Positions 51,540 through 62,975 of a DNA stretch of 64,000 bases are shown here, piece after piece. A program made the translations under genes and the position numbers. Source of the DNA: Utricularia gibba (Eukaryota > Streptophyta > Magnoliopsida > Lamiales > Lentibulariaceae); assembly GCA_002189035.1 (NCBI GenBank), contig NEEC01000014.1, positions 1,676,501 to 1,740,500 on the forward strand, written 5' to 3'. The notes under the pieces were generated by a model. That model did not search any database, was not told the origin of the DNA, and saw only the letters and a program-made list of their open reading frames with translations. Each line of letters opens with the position of its first letter. The stretch's first letter is position 1.

Positions 51540-52138
51540 GAGTCTGTAACTCGGGAACTAAAATGATCCTCTTTGGCCTTTGCTCTGGTTCTTCGCACTT
51601 CGCTGAGCACATTCCTATTGCATTTTCGTTAGCATTGCCACTGAATTGCCATTTGAAGCTTCTACATGAGATTCGGTAGTTAGTGCTTAGGCACTAGGCT
51701 ATAATTACGTTCTTTTCTCCTGCCACCCCTAAAAATAAGTACAGAAATTTCCCATCATTCACCCAGGAATCTTGATTCCAGTCTCTGCAACCATAAAGAA
51801 GTCGCCTCTCCTTAAAAAGAAAGGTTTTTTTTACCGTTCTTGGTTCCAAAATCCATCTGGGTCATGAATCGTTTTGAGCAATATCCCCACATTGAGTCAA
51901 GGGGTCATTGTTTTATCCAAAAACTGTTGATCTTCGGTGTGGCTCTTCCTCTGATCGGGATTTCTGTTACAGATTCTTAAGATCATTCAGGAATATGCAG
52001 CTACCTCGAGATTACGAATGCAGCGGAACAATGACCCCATTCTCGATTACCGTTATTCCTTCTATCCTCTGTTGATTTAGCCGTTCGATTGTCCACGTCC
52101 AAATCCATGGCGGAATTGCTTTTGATAGTATTATCCTA
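51540..52138. other. intergenic between CBR1 and the GT47 gene
   Basis: About 600 bases with 3'-UTR and promoter sequence and no gene recognised. Confidence 0.5.
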
Positions 52139-53683
52139 ATGGGGTTTCCTCATGACGTGTTTGAATCCTTGAGAAAAAGGAAAAGCAATCAGAGGATGGG
52201 GCATCTTTCTCATAGGTTTCTGCTCCTCCTGATGCTAACAGCAGCATGTGGGGTTCTGGTATTGTCTCGCCTTTTACAGCTAAGGGGTCGTTCATTGTCT
52301 GTCGACTGGAGAGGTTTATCAAATTCCAGACTTGTTTCAGTGACAAGGAACGGATATCATGGTTTACCGAATACAACTGCATCTGCTTCTGCTAATGGAA
52401 AACAAGCGAGCATGCTTAGTAAATGTGATGCTGCTGACCTGAAAATTCTCAAGGTTTTCATGTACGATTTGCCTAGTGTGTTCCACTTTGGTTTATTAGG
52501 CTGGAGAGGAGATGGTAGCCATGTCTGGCCTGATATTCACGTCGAACTGCCGGAATATGCCGGCGGTCTAAACTTACAGCACAGCATAGAGTATTGGCTC
52601 ACATTGGATCTCCTGAGCTCCGAGTTCTCAAAGAATCTGAGTGGCCGTGGTGCAGTGAGAGTTAGGAATCCTGATCAAGCTGATGTTTTTTTTGTCCCCT
52701 TTTTTGCATCCTTGAGCTTTAACAGGTACTCTAAATCAAGGGGAAACAAGACCAGTGTGAATGATCTCTTACAGGAAAGGCTGGTTACCTTTTTGACATC
52801 CCAAGAGCTGTGGAAGAGGTCTGGCGGGAAGGATCATATCATTGTTGCTCATCATCCCAACAGCCTTTTAGAAGCAAGGCTGAAGCTTTGGCCTGCAATG
52901 TTCATTCTTTCGGATTTTGGGAGATACCCTCCTACTGTTGCCAATGTCGATAAGGATGTCATTGCACCTTACAAGCATTTGATTCAGAGCTACGTAGATG
53001 ATAACTCTGATTTTGATAGTCGCCCTATTTTGCTCTACTTCCAGGGAGCCATATACAGAAAAGATGTATGAAGCCAATCTCTGTCTGTGTTGCTTCTGCT
53101 TGTAACCAACTCTCACCACCTTTTGTTGTTTTGTCAGGGTGGAAGAATACGACAGGAACTCTTTTATTTGCTGAAAAATGAACAGGATGTACACTTTTCC
53201 TTTGGAAATATTCAAGGCGATGGCATAAAGAGGGTTTCAGAGGGAATGCATTCATCGAAATTCTGCCTGCACATTGCTGGTGACACTCCATCCTCAAACC
53301 GGTTCTTTGATGCTATTGCGAGCCATTGTGTTCCCGTTGTTGTAAGTGATGATATTGAGTTACCCTTCGAAGACATTCTCGACTACTCCGAGTTCTGCAT
53401 ATTTGTTTCATCATCAGACGCTCTCAAGGAGAAATACCTCATAAATTTGATCAGAAACATAGGTAAAGATAAATGGACAGGGATGTGGACGAGGCTGAAA
53501 GAAGTTGAGCATTTATTTGAGTTTCACTACCCATCCCAGAAGAACGATGCAGTTCAGATGACATGGCAGGCCATTTCTAGAAAGCTTCCTGAGATAACAA
53601 GGAAAATCTACAAAAGCAGCAGACTACCTCGTCTTCAAGAAAGACACTTCAACTCAACTCTTGTCCCTAGAAATTTCTGGTGA
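52139..53683 (+). CDS. GT47 exostosin-family glycosyltransferase (ARAD-like)
   Basis: There are two exons, 52139-53065 and 53138-53683, giving 490 residues. The protein has a short basic cytosolic end, a signal anchor at about residues 26-46 (FLLLLMLTAACGVLVLS) and a lumenal exostosin domain: KVFMYDLPSVFHFGLLGW, GGLNLQHSIEYWLTLDLL, DVFFVPFFASLSFNRYSK, HHPNSLLEARLKLWPAMFI, and the sugar-nucleotide-side GDTPSSNRFFDAIASHCVP. These are the texts of the ARAD1/ARAD2 branch, Golgi enzymes implicated in pectic arabinan synthesis. The precise activity is inferred. Only 171 bases separate its stop from the convergent RFC3 stop. A polyadenylation-type AATAAA lies at 53745-53750. The frame is intact. Confidence 0.9.
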
Positions 53684-53854
53684 CGCCACCTTTTTGAATG
53701 GAGATTTGTAAACTACGGAAAAACGATCTTCTCATTGCCTCAAAAATAAAGATGATTTTTTTCATTGTTCAGATCAACAGTGGGCATTATATGGATTTCC
53801 TTCGCCACTTGGAAACATATCAGACCCTCCGTAATGTGCTGTATCTTCATTAGT

Positions 53855-56101
53855 TCAGCCAAATGTCTCGATTAGGAAAGTTTTGTAGACGCTCATAAAC
53901 TTGGCCACAAACGCTGCCAGGAGAATAAACAGTTTCAGACTAGGTGTTCTTTGCTGTGGGTAATCAGGAGATCTGCATACCTTCAAGATGAAATATAGCC
54001 TTCTGTCCAAGTCGTAGCCTGTGTTCCTGGAAGAGAAGTTAGGCAGGCAGAGTTTACAACCCAGGTAGTAGTAGCGTTTGTGGTGTTTGTGATAAATTGC
54101 TGATTAAAACATAGGTGAAACTTCAAAAAGGTAAATTGCAAGAACTTACATAATATGCAGCCCAATGTGCGACTTCAAACTTGAGATCAGAATCTAGTTT
54201 CTTCAATAATTCATACAGTAGCCTCTGCAATATAGTGACAGTCATACCAGATTGAGATCAGAATCTAGTAGGAATAGTATGGTACAGTGCCATTAGAAAA
54301 TAACAAAGGTGAACCTTCAAGATGATTTCAGGAGGAATGCAATTTGTAAGTAGCTCATACAGCTGCCCACGAACTTCAAACAATCTGCTAGGGTATCATA
54401 ATATCTTTTAGAAGAAACAGCCCTCAAAATCAGAAGGTAATACATCAAATCAAGGAAATACATTGAATATGCGGGGAAGGTTAATGAAAATGTACACTGA
54501 AGATCGTGAGACCTTTTAGGCGTCTGTTCCTTAAATATGCTTGATGCTATTTCAGAAATGTATTCCTCCCAATCCATGGGAGGTATTGCCTGAGTAGCTG
54601 AAAAGGGGTATCTATGGAAGAGTGGATTAGATCATTGAAAAAAGAAGCAAAGGATAGTGAGTAGATCATATAAAACCGAAATATAAAACTCAACTGTTGA
54701 ACACGGCAGGTTTCAAAAAACAAGATTGCCCTCCTTAGGCTCCTATTAGATTGCCTTGCTATCCGACCAGCAAATCCAGGTGGAAGTTGCAATCCTTCTT
54801 TCTTCCCAATAAATTCCAGCACATTCACGATCTACCAATTGGGAGGCATGCATCCTAAATGCACGCCAACAACAGAATAGAGAATATAGAGGTGCGAATT
54901 TACTTACCTCCTCCTGTGATGGAGAATTTATTCTCAAGTTCAGACAACGAGAGCGCACAGCTTCAGTAACCTTGGAGGAGCTGTTGCAGCACAGAATGAG
55001 CCGGCAAGATGCACTATATTTCTCCATTGTTCTTCTGAGAGAGTGTTGGGCTTCCCTAGAGAGTTTGTCCACCTCATTCAATACTAGAACTGTTATAAAA
55101 TTAATATGTGATCATGGAGTTAGTTCCTCGCAAATTTAAAAGAACGTAATTTCATTGAGAAAGCTAAGGAAAATAATTAGTCCATTTTACCTTTGAAACC
55201 CTTCTTCCCCTTTGTGTCAATAGGTCTGTTCTTCGCCATTTCCTTGATGACCTCTTGAACAACGTGCCTGTCCTGAAATCCTGCATCACTGGGAGTCAGC
55301 TCAACATGATGTGTGCTTGACAAAGTAGTCAACTCCACATCAATAGTCCTTGTTCCAGCCTGGAACACAAATTTCTTCAAAAGTCAGGTTCATGATAAAC
55401 ATATGGACATATTAAACCGAAGCATTGAAGACTCACATCAACTTTCCAGTTCTTGTTCTCCACTTTGACCTGCAGGTTAACATACACATACACTTGAAGT
55501 TAGCCAAGTGTACCCCTTCATAATCAGACCACAGCAGCATCATGTGCAAATAAAAGGGCATTATTTACACTGTAAAAACCAAGAAAAACGCCCCCATGTT
55601 AATCCACAAGATATCAAATTTCCAAGATAGGTTCAAATTTCTCTGGGGATAAAAATTACGCATTGGGGCAGTTCAAAAAGTGATCTTTTCCTGTATTTTT
55701 CTTCAGAACAAAACTAGCAGGCTGCACACAAGTCAGTTCTAGAAGAATGTGATTCTTATTATCAAAGGCGCGTCCGTGAAACATAAACCCGGAAAAACAA
55801 AAAAAACCGTACCTTATCAGCACTCGCACCAAACATCTGTCTGAGAAGCGCCATGATTAGGGTTTTCTTACCCGCCCCGGAAGGCCCATAGAAAAGCAAA
55901 TGCGGACAATCTTGCTCAGCAACCTACGGTGGAAAGAACGCAGATTCAGAACCCATATCGGAAACATAAAAACCCTTGACAAATTTCTCGAACAACAGTG
56001 TATAATCGCCGACTTACCAGTTTCTTCAAATTCTCAGCAATATCCTGATGTATAAGAACCTTGTCTAGAGTTTTCGGACGGTACTTATCCACCCACAACA
56101 T
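53855..56101 (-). CDS. RFC3: replication factor C subunit 3
   Basis: There are 11 exons: 56101-56018, 55923-55813, 55469-55437, 55359-55191, 55089-54908, 54831-54695, 54611-54513, 54384-54315, 54224-54150, 54026-53981 and 53913-53855. They give 354 residues, the length of Arabidopsis RFC3. It is a small AAA+ subunit of the clamp loader that opens PCNA at primer ends. Motifs: MLWVDKYRPKTLDKV, Walker A GPSGAGKKT, the divergent Walker B LVLNEVDKLS, RRTMEKY, and the SRC arginine-finger motif in VRSRCLN. The ending FLIETFG is family-typical. The start at 56101 was chosen by homology; an in-frame ATG at 56137 would add 12 residues. The frame is intact. Confidence 0.95.
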
Positions 56102-56941
56102 CTTCTCCTTCTCCTCAGCTCCTCCGATGTATTCCACAAGTCACAAAGAAACCCGATGTGAACGGTACCAGAGTGCACCACAACACCCTGATTGGCGGGA
56201 AAAAGAAACGTGTCCGAAACAACCTAAAGTCGCTTTTATTTATTTGTAAGAAAAAAAAAAATCAAGCATTTATTTGTAGGGTTCGAATCCTTCCCACCCC
56301 AAACCGGAATATTTTCTATTTTAATTTTGATTGGGAGGGGAGGAAATGGATAAGGGGAATAATTAATAAATATTGTGGCAATTTATTTTCAATTAAATCA
56401 TTTAATTCCCATCCCCATGTTCCAAAATTCCCATAAATTACAAATTTAGTTTCAAAGAATAAATTTTAATCGAATTAATTACAAAAAAAATCCCATCTTC
56501 TAACATAGGTAAAAAAAAATTATTATTTTTAATATTAATTTTTTAAATATATGAAATATCAGAAAGGAAATAAATGTAATCACTTTTGAAAATGATTACT
56601 GTAACCACCGTTCCTGCCCTACTAACCATTCTTCTTCCTCCTTACAGTTTTCTATTACAAATATTTAATTCTGCAGTTCAACTAGACGTTGTGAAAACCA
56701 ATTTCTGGATGTTAGTGAATGCGGACAAGTGAATTTGCCTTTTGGGTTTCATTCGTAGATAACTGAAACCTGGGAGGCTGGGACGTGTCTGAATTTTACA
56801 GCCGGGGATGCACTCTAAATCAACGCGAGTTCCACCCTCCCCCACGTAACACCTACTTCTTTGGAGCTTTTATAGCTCTGAAGTGGCGGCCAACACTCGG
56901 ATTTGTTGACCTTTTCTGTCCCGTTGTTTCACATTCGCTCG
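56102..56941. other. divergent promoter region between RFC3 and CCX
   Basis: 840 bases between the two start codons; AT-rich at 56240-56600. A tRNA-3'-end-like string (GGGTTCGAATCC) at about 56279-56290 has no matching A box, so no tRNA is called. Confidence 0.5.
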
Positions 56942-58665
56942 ATGGGTTTACTGTCTATGGTGCTCCATCATAGGCAGAGTATCGTTTCTCTGTTTCTAAG
57001 CCTATCCTTTCTCCTGTTGATTGCCCAATTCGTCATTTCTGATCGTGATTTCCGGAACCCTGTTTCTGTTTTAGATGGCAATCTTCGTGGGAACGACGAA
57101 AGTTGCGGACTTGATGTTCCTCGTGGGGTTTCGGAATACGGATCCAAGTGTGGGTTTGTGAGGAATCACAGTGGTTGCTTGAGTAAGGGGTACTTGAATT
57201 ATCTCGTAATCTTTTACTGCACTTACGAACATCAGCCTGTTGTTGGATTCGTAGTGCTTTCGTTGTGGCTCGTTATTCTGTTCTATGTGTTGGGAAATAC
57301 AACATCTGAGTACTTTTGCCCCGCCGTCGGGCGATTATCGAGGATTCTGAAACTTTCTCCGACGATCGCCGGAACCACGCTGCTCCCACTGGGGAACGGG
57401 GCCAACGATGTGTTCTCAAGCGTAATATCTTTTACACGTTCTGGTGAGGGGAATGTTGGCCTCAACAGTATTCTTGGTGGGGCGTTTTTCATCTGCTGTT
57501 TTGTGGTGGGGGTCCTCAGTATTTCCGTATCCTCTCGCCAAATTGCAGTTGATAAAGCGAGCTTCATCAGGGATGTGGTCTTCTTCCTCCTTGTTCTGTG
57601 TTGCCTGGTGCTAATCATTGCTTTTGGAAAGATTAATTTCTGGTTTGCTCTGTGCTTCTTTTCTCTCTACGCTGTTTACATCGGTTTAGTCTCTGTTATG
57701 CATTTGCGTTACAAGCCGGAAAGAGTAATCAATCCGCCGATCGCTAATGATGAGATAACGGCGCCGTTGCTTGGCCGTGTGGATGAAGAAAAAGGAAACA
57801 CAAGTCACCATGTCTCAGAATTGGAAGATTGTAATCATGAGCAGGGGAGGAGAGTAACATTTACAGTGGAGTGCAAGTATTGGTTCAGCCGTATCCTCTT
57901 TGTTCTGGAACTACCATTATCACTGCCAAGAAAGCTCACAATCCCTCTTGTGGATGAAGAAAATTGGTCCAAACCATTAGCAGTGGCTTCTGCAACTCTG
58001 TCACCCCTACTATCAGCAGCCCTTTTCAACACACAGACACTCCACGCCAACTCCAAAATCAGTCTTCTTATATACTTGCTGTCAGCTCTGCTTGGAGCTA
58101 CTGCTGGCTGCCTAGCTCTCTTCCTCACCGAAACCTCCACCCCTCCAAGAAGATTCCTCCTCCCCTGGCTAACCGGCGGCTTCATCATGAGCATTGTCTG
58201 GACATACATCATAGTGGAAGAACTGGTCTCCCTCATGGTCTCCTTCGGACACATTCTCAACATCAGCCCTTCCATCCTCGGACTCACTGTCCTAGCATGG
58301 GGGAACTCCTTAGGAGACCTCATTTCCAACTTGGGAATGGCGGTGAAAGGGGGTGAAGATGGCCCCCAGGTGGCGGTTTCAGGGTGCTACGCCGGCCCAC
58401 TGTTCAACACACTCGTCGGATTGGGACTATCTCTGGCTCTAGCGGCGTGGAACACTTACCCCGGCGAGTACTCCCTTCCCAAGGATGACGATTTGTATGA
58501 GACCTTGGGGTTCTTGATGGCCGGCTTGGTTTGGGCGCTGGTCATGTTGCCCAAGAAGAAAATGCAGCTTGATAAGTCCTCGGATGCGGCCTTCTGGCCA
58601 TCTACTTGTGCTTTTTGTGCTTGAGACTTGTAAAGGGATTGGGTTTCCTCACACTTGGAGACTGA
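56942..58665 (+). CDS. cation/calcium exchanger (CCX/NCKX type), last helix frameshifted
   Basis: An intronless coding region from the first ATG at 56942 (MGLLSMVLHH). The protein starts with a hydrophobic signal-like segment. It contains the first alpha repeat (LGNGANDVFSSVISF), a central cytosolic loop with acidic and basic stretches, and the second alpha repeat (LTVLAWGNSLGDLISN). These repeats bind the transported cations. Plant CCX proteins exchange K+, Na+ or Ca2+ across endomembranes. The direct frame stops at 58624 (560 residues) with an unrelated end after KMQLDK. In the -1 frame the expected last helix continues (VLGCGLLAIYLCFLCLRL) and stops at 58663-58665. One base is missing near 58576 (AAGTCC where AAGGTCC would fit). 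Gene order suggests a relative of Arabidopsis CCX1/CCX2. Confidence 0.9.
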
Positions 58666-59705
58666 TCTGCAACTGTACAGAGCAGCTTATGTGCAAATTT
58701 TATGAGAATTAATTTCTACAGAAGTAGAACAAGACGTTAAAATGTAAGAAAAATCACATCCTGATCCATTGTCCCTGTCTGAAGGCTCTACACGGAAGCG
58801 AAGAAGTGATGCCCCCGCACGTCTCTGCTAATCCTACGCTACAAGTGACATCACATCACACGCAGCAAGTAGTCTTACGCTGCTGTAATGATTTAATCCA
58901 TTTGGTCTTGACTTTTGCCAGGCCATGACGATGGTCTGAGTTTATTTTGTTTTTCATGTGCGTTTTTATGTTGTAAAGATGTTGCCTTTTGGCCTAATCC
59001 TGTGACCCCATTCACTGCACATGGACAATATGGGAATGAAGATTACAACAAGACAACGTAGACAACCATACCAAGTTGTAATGAGAATAATAATAAGCAA
59101 AAAATCTCTGCTCCAAAAAACAAGATTCCTGATCCAGTGATCCTCATACACGTAAAAAGGTTAAAAAAGTTCCAAATTTACGGTAAACACCACTGTTTAC
59201 CACGGCCCAGTTGAAAAAGTTCCAAATTTTATGGCAAAGTTTCTTTCTTTATAATCCAAATCTGAGAATACAAATAAAGCATCGCACTGCAGAGTCATAT
59301 CCGTTGGAAGAAGAATCCCACTTCGAGAAAGACAACATGAAATTTTCAGGGAAAACAGTACTTGGAACTTGAGCTACAAATGCCACCCCCAAAACACCTA
59401 CCTATTCAAAATATCTGCGCCGGAGAATCGAAATCGTTCAACTGCCGCGAAACTTAGTGAATAATCTGCGAACACGATGGATCACGTCTCGATCACGAAG
59501 CGAATCAGCAACTATAATCCCACACCCTTATTGGGTCCAGGTTGCTCTAGCCATCGTCAATTATCTTCGTTCAAATAATCAAACACCCAAGATGGATTTT
59601 AATCACGATTATGTTTCGATTGATCGATATAGCACCAAAATGAGGTTTTGTGCTCCCCACCGCAAATCATTCCATGAGAGACTGCATTTTGGCTTCCTTT
59701 TCGGC
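58666..59705. other. intergenic between convergent CCX and DUF309 genes
   Basis: About 1 kb of mixed composition with no gene recognised; it includes both 3' flanks. Confidence 0.5.
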
Positions 59706-60566
59706 TTATACCAGTCCCATAATGTCCTGTTCAGATGCTCTGAGTACAGGAATTTTCACACTAGGGGCTCGCACTCTGTGTCTAGATACTTTTCTGGGCA
59801 GAAGACAATGTAAGCATTCCAATTTCGATCAATTTCCAGATGATACAGGCGCACCCCGCCTGCATATTCCCCAAGGAGCTTATATGACCTTTCCGTTTCA
59901 TCCATTGCTACACATGCCTCTCTCGTGCCTACATTTTGAGCATAGTCAAAAGAAATGGCATTTGAAACAGTAAACTGTGTGGAAGAAGGTTGTCATTACA
60001 AGCGGCATGTTCTAGTTGAGTCTGGTAGATGAACTCCAGGACTTGTGAAATCTCTAGCTCGAATTGGTGAAATGGGCCATTCTCAAAGTTCATTTTTCTC
60101 AATTTGCAGATGCCTTCTCCAAGTTCCATCATCGCCCCCCTGTGATTCTGTCCCAAAAGAAAAAAAAAGTTGCAGACACTTTCTTGATGATGGATTCAAT
60201 CAGAAACGCTACCTGGTTGAAGAGATGATGAAAGCTGACTGCACACTGCAGGATCCCATGTACTAGAGTGCGAGTTGGCTCTTCTGAATCATTCCACAAT
60301 GCTTCAAGAACATCATGGCATTTGTAATATTCCCTTCTGTTGAAAAGCGCCACAGCCTCATCGAAGCTGTAAGTTCCTTCATCTTCCTCGTCGTTTTCTT
60401 CATCCCTGAACCGAGCCCAGGTCACTACTCGTAGAGCCAGATATCCTAAAAATCGTGATTTTTTGTGTTGGGCATGAAAAGAAGCGAAATTTGAGGGTCT
60501 TCTCAAGGGAATTTTGGCTGACTCTGATGAAGAAATTGGTGGGAAAGAAACTGGAAGAGTAGCCAT
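59706..60566 (-). CDS. plastid-targeted DUF309-type protein, C-terminal end frameshifted
   Basis: There are three exons, 60566-60213, 60147-60000 and 59928 onward. After a Ser/Pro-rich, basic N-terminus (MATLPVSFPPISSS), likely a transit peptide, and an acidic DEENDEEDEG patch comes the DUF309 core: FNRREYYKCHDVLEALW, LVHGILQCAVSFHHLFNQ, HRGAMMELGEGICKL. The biochemical role of the domain is unknown. A plant-specific extension ends LLGEYAGGVRLYHLE...VFCPEKYLDTECEPLV. The direct frame stops at 59756 (224 residues). The -1 frame continues KIPVLRASEQDIMGLV to TAA at 59708-59706, which looks like the natural end, but I cannot verify this extension from memory. The start at 60566 is the first true ATG. 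It shares a 237-base upstream gap with HINT1. Confidence 0.8.
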
Positions 60567-60803
60567 TGACGATAACAGAACAAGAACATAGATCTTTTTC
60601 TCCCTTGCCACAAAAAAAAAAAAAGAAGAAATCTTTTAGGGTCTCAATGAAAATTAGCAAACAATGTAGGCATGTAATGTAAAAACAACTGAAAGGCGGT
60701 GCGGAATTAGTAAAACAAAACAATGGAAGGCAGAACTGAAAATCCGACCTATTGCAGAATCAGAGTACTCAGTTCTCACTTCCAGTCGTCACCGCCGAAG
60801 CTC
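60567..60803. promoter_or_regulatory. bidirectional promoter, DUF309 gene / HINT1
   Basis: The start codons of two oppositely oriented genes are 237 bases apart, so both leaders and promoters must share this segment. No TATA box is obvious on either side. An A/T tract lies at 60612-60625. Confidence 0.65.
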
Positions 60804-61847
60804 ATGGCTTCCGAGAAAGACGCTGCGCATGCGGCTATTCCCTCAGATTCCCCTACCATGTCGTAGATCTTATCCTTATAACTTCCTCTGTTTCTTCGTT
60901 ATTGATGATTTGATTTCTATTCCTAATCTTGTTCTCTCCGATTTCTTGATTCCGTGCAGATTTGACAAGATTATCAGCAAGGAAATTCCCGCCTCTATTG
61001 TGTACGAAGATGAACAGGTTTTTTTTTCGATCCCTCATGATTCTGAATTTGATTTTCAATCTTCGCTTACTGCGAACAGAGGACATGTGCCTTGTTTACA
61101 TCCCACGGAAGATCATCTCCAATGGTTTCCGAAAATCTGGAGTGCCATGTCACTTTTACTATATTTTCGAAAATCTAGTTACTAACAAAGTTCATAGTTG
61201 CTATACATCCAGTGAGAATCTCTTTTACTTCCCGATCTGTTTATGTTGAACAGATGTGGCACTAGGATGCGCATTGTGTTTATTATATGAATCTGCCTGT
61301 GGATGAAATTGTATGTGTACTTATTCTCAAGGGCGAACCTTTCTTGCTTAGGTGCTTGCTTTCAGGGACATATCTCCCCAAGCTCCGGTTCACATTATTC
61401 TTATTCCTAAAGTGAAGGATGGACTGACTGGGCTGGCAAAGGTATGAACACTATGCGTCTGATGACTTGGTTTCACTATTGTGTCATCTGTGCAAATCTT
61501 TCATCTGAAGATTCATCGTACTATGAGCCGTGAGCAGAGCATGCTCATCAATATTGTGCTAGTTTATCCTGTTCCTTGATTGATCACAGGCAGAGGAAAA
61601 GCACTGCAAGATACTGGGGCGTCTTCTCTACACTGCTAAGGTTGTTGCAAGGCAAGAGGGCCTGGAGAAGGGCTTCCGGCTCGTAATCAATGATGGTCCT
61701 GATGGATGTGAGTAGGCAGAGATGGTAGCGTTGAACTTACATGTTGTTTCATGTTCCTAGCTGAAATTTCATCTTGCAGGCCAATCTGTGTACCATCTCC
61801 ATGTTCACCTCCTCGGAGGGCGCCAAATGAACTGGCCGCCCGGCTGA
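60804..61847 (+). CDS. HINT1: HIT-family nucleotide hydrolase (HINT1/adenylylsulfatase)
   Basis: There are five exons: 60804-60862, 60960-61017, 61352-61441, 61590-61707 and 61780-61847. They give 130 residues. The histidine-triad signature is HLHVHLLGG, with the conserved NDGPDGCQSVYH before it and FDKIISKEIPASIVYEDEQ near the start. HIT proteins hydrolyse nucleoside phosphoramidates and adenylyl conjugates; Arabidopsis HINT1 cleaves adenosine 5'-phosphosulfate. The protein ends MNWPPG as in relatives. The frame is intact and the length is normal. Confidence 0.95.
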
Positions 61848-62975
61848 TCTAAGCCATCGAGCGCCTGCCCGTCGACCCGAAGTTATGGTCTTTTTTGCCA
61901 GTTTGGTGAACTAGAAGTCTGCTTTAGAATTTGACATCTCGTAACTGCCTACTTTGAATGCATCGCGGCCACCCACTGCGACAACGAAAAATGGAACTGG
62001 GAGCTAGAAAACACAACATTTGGAAGAGTATTTCTGAAACCCAAAAATAACTCATGTTTTTACAGAGCCTTGAGCGATCTACTTCGGAAGCCCGAGGCTC
62101 CAAGAGAAGCAGTCATAGGGCCTAGAGGATATGGGTCAGAACTGGTGAATTGGATGTGTGTGCATCTCTTGAAAGAAGCCAGTGCAGAGTATGCTGTTTT
62201 CTTTGAGAAATGCTCCCTTGGCAAATAGAAACTACAATTGCCTTCGGGTCGTGGCGGCATTCATGAGGTACAAGGAGAATGCTTCAAGGGCGAAGCAAAA
62301 GGCAAAATCTTGTAACTGTTGGGGACTGAGATCAGTCCGATTCTATTATATATTTGTTGTATTATGTGTATCCAACATATTACACTGAAAGTGAGGATTA
62401 CGAAATGGCGATTGATAGATTGATACATGTAAGAAAAACAACAAAGAAATAGTCTTTCGACTTGGGTATAACTGCTTAAACCTGATGGGAAGACCACAGG
62501 CCTGTGGTCTCTTTTTCGAGTGTTTTTTTTAAAGATTTGGGTCCCTTTTTCACTTTTGGCCGGCCGGCCGCCCTGTTGACAAAAGATGTTGGATTGGATC
62601 AGCAGCTTGCTCTGCGTGTCTGCATCTTGACGAGGACAAGGAAATTCAAATGAAAAAGAACAATCAAGATCATCGGAAAGAAATCAAGATCGTGTTTTCA
62701 GCTGGTGCGTCACTCTTTTTCGATCATGGTCTTCTAATTTTTCTTCTCTTTCTCTGCGTAACTGGAGGTGGGGTTATGGGATACTGATTTGTCCTTGTTT
62801 CCATTGTTATTTTTGGGCATTGGGAGAACTGGGTGATCTTGAATTCGCATCTTCACACTTGTTTCTAGATGATCTTCTCGATCATGTCTCTGCGATGCAG
62901 AACATTACAAGACATTCTTAAGGAGCTGGGTCGCAGATTTTGAGAGCATTGCTCATTGGCGCGAGTAGAAGAAAA
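61848..62975. other. intergenic, leader of the last gene
   Basis: HINT1 3' flank, then unassigned sequence. A GC palindromic GGCCGGCCGGCC lies at about 62558-62570. A probable leader-intron acceptor (GATGCAG) occurs near 62900, before the ATG at 62976. No gene was recognised. Confidence 0.45.

Noticed and set aside
56279-56300. tRNA 3'-end-like GGGTTCGAATCC
   Set aside because: There is no A box, anticodon stem or acceptor stem upstream. It is not a tRNA gene.
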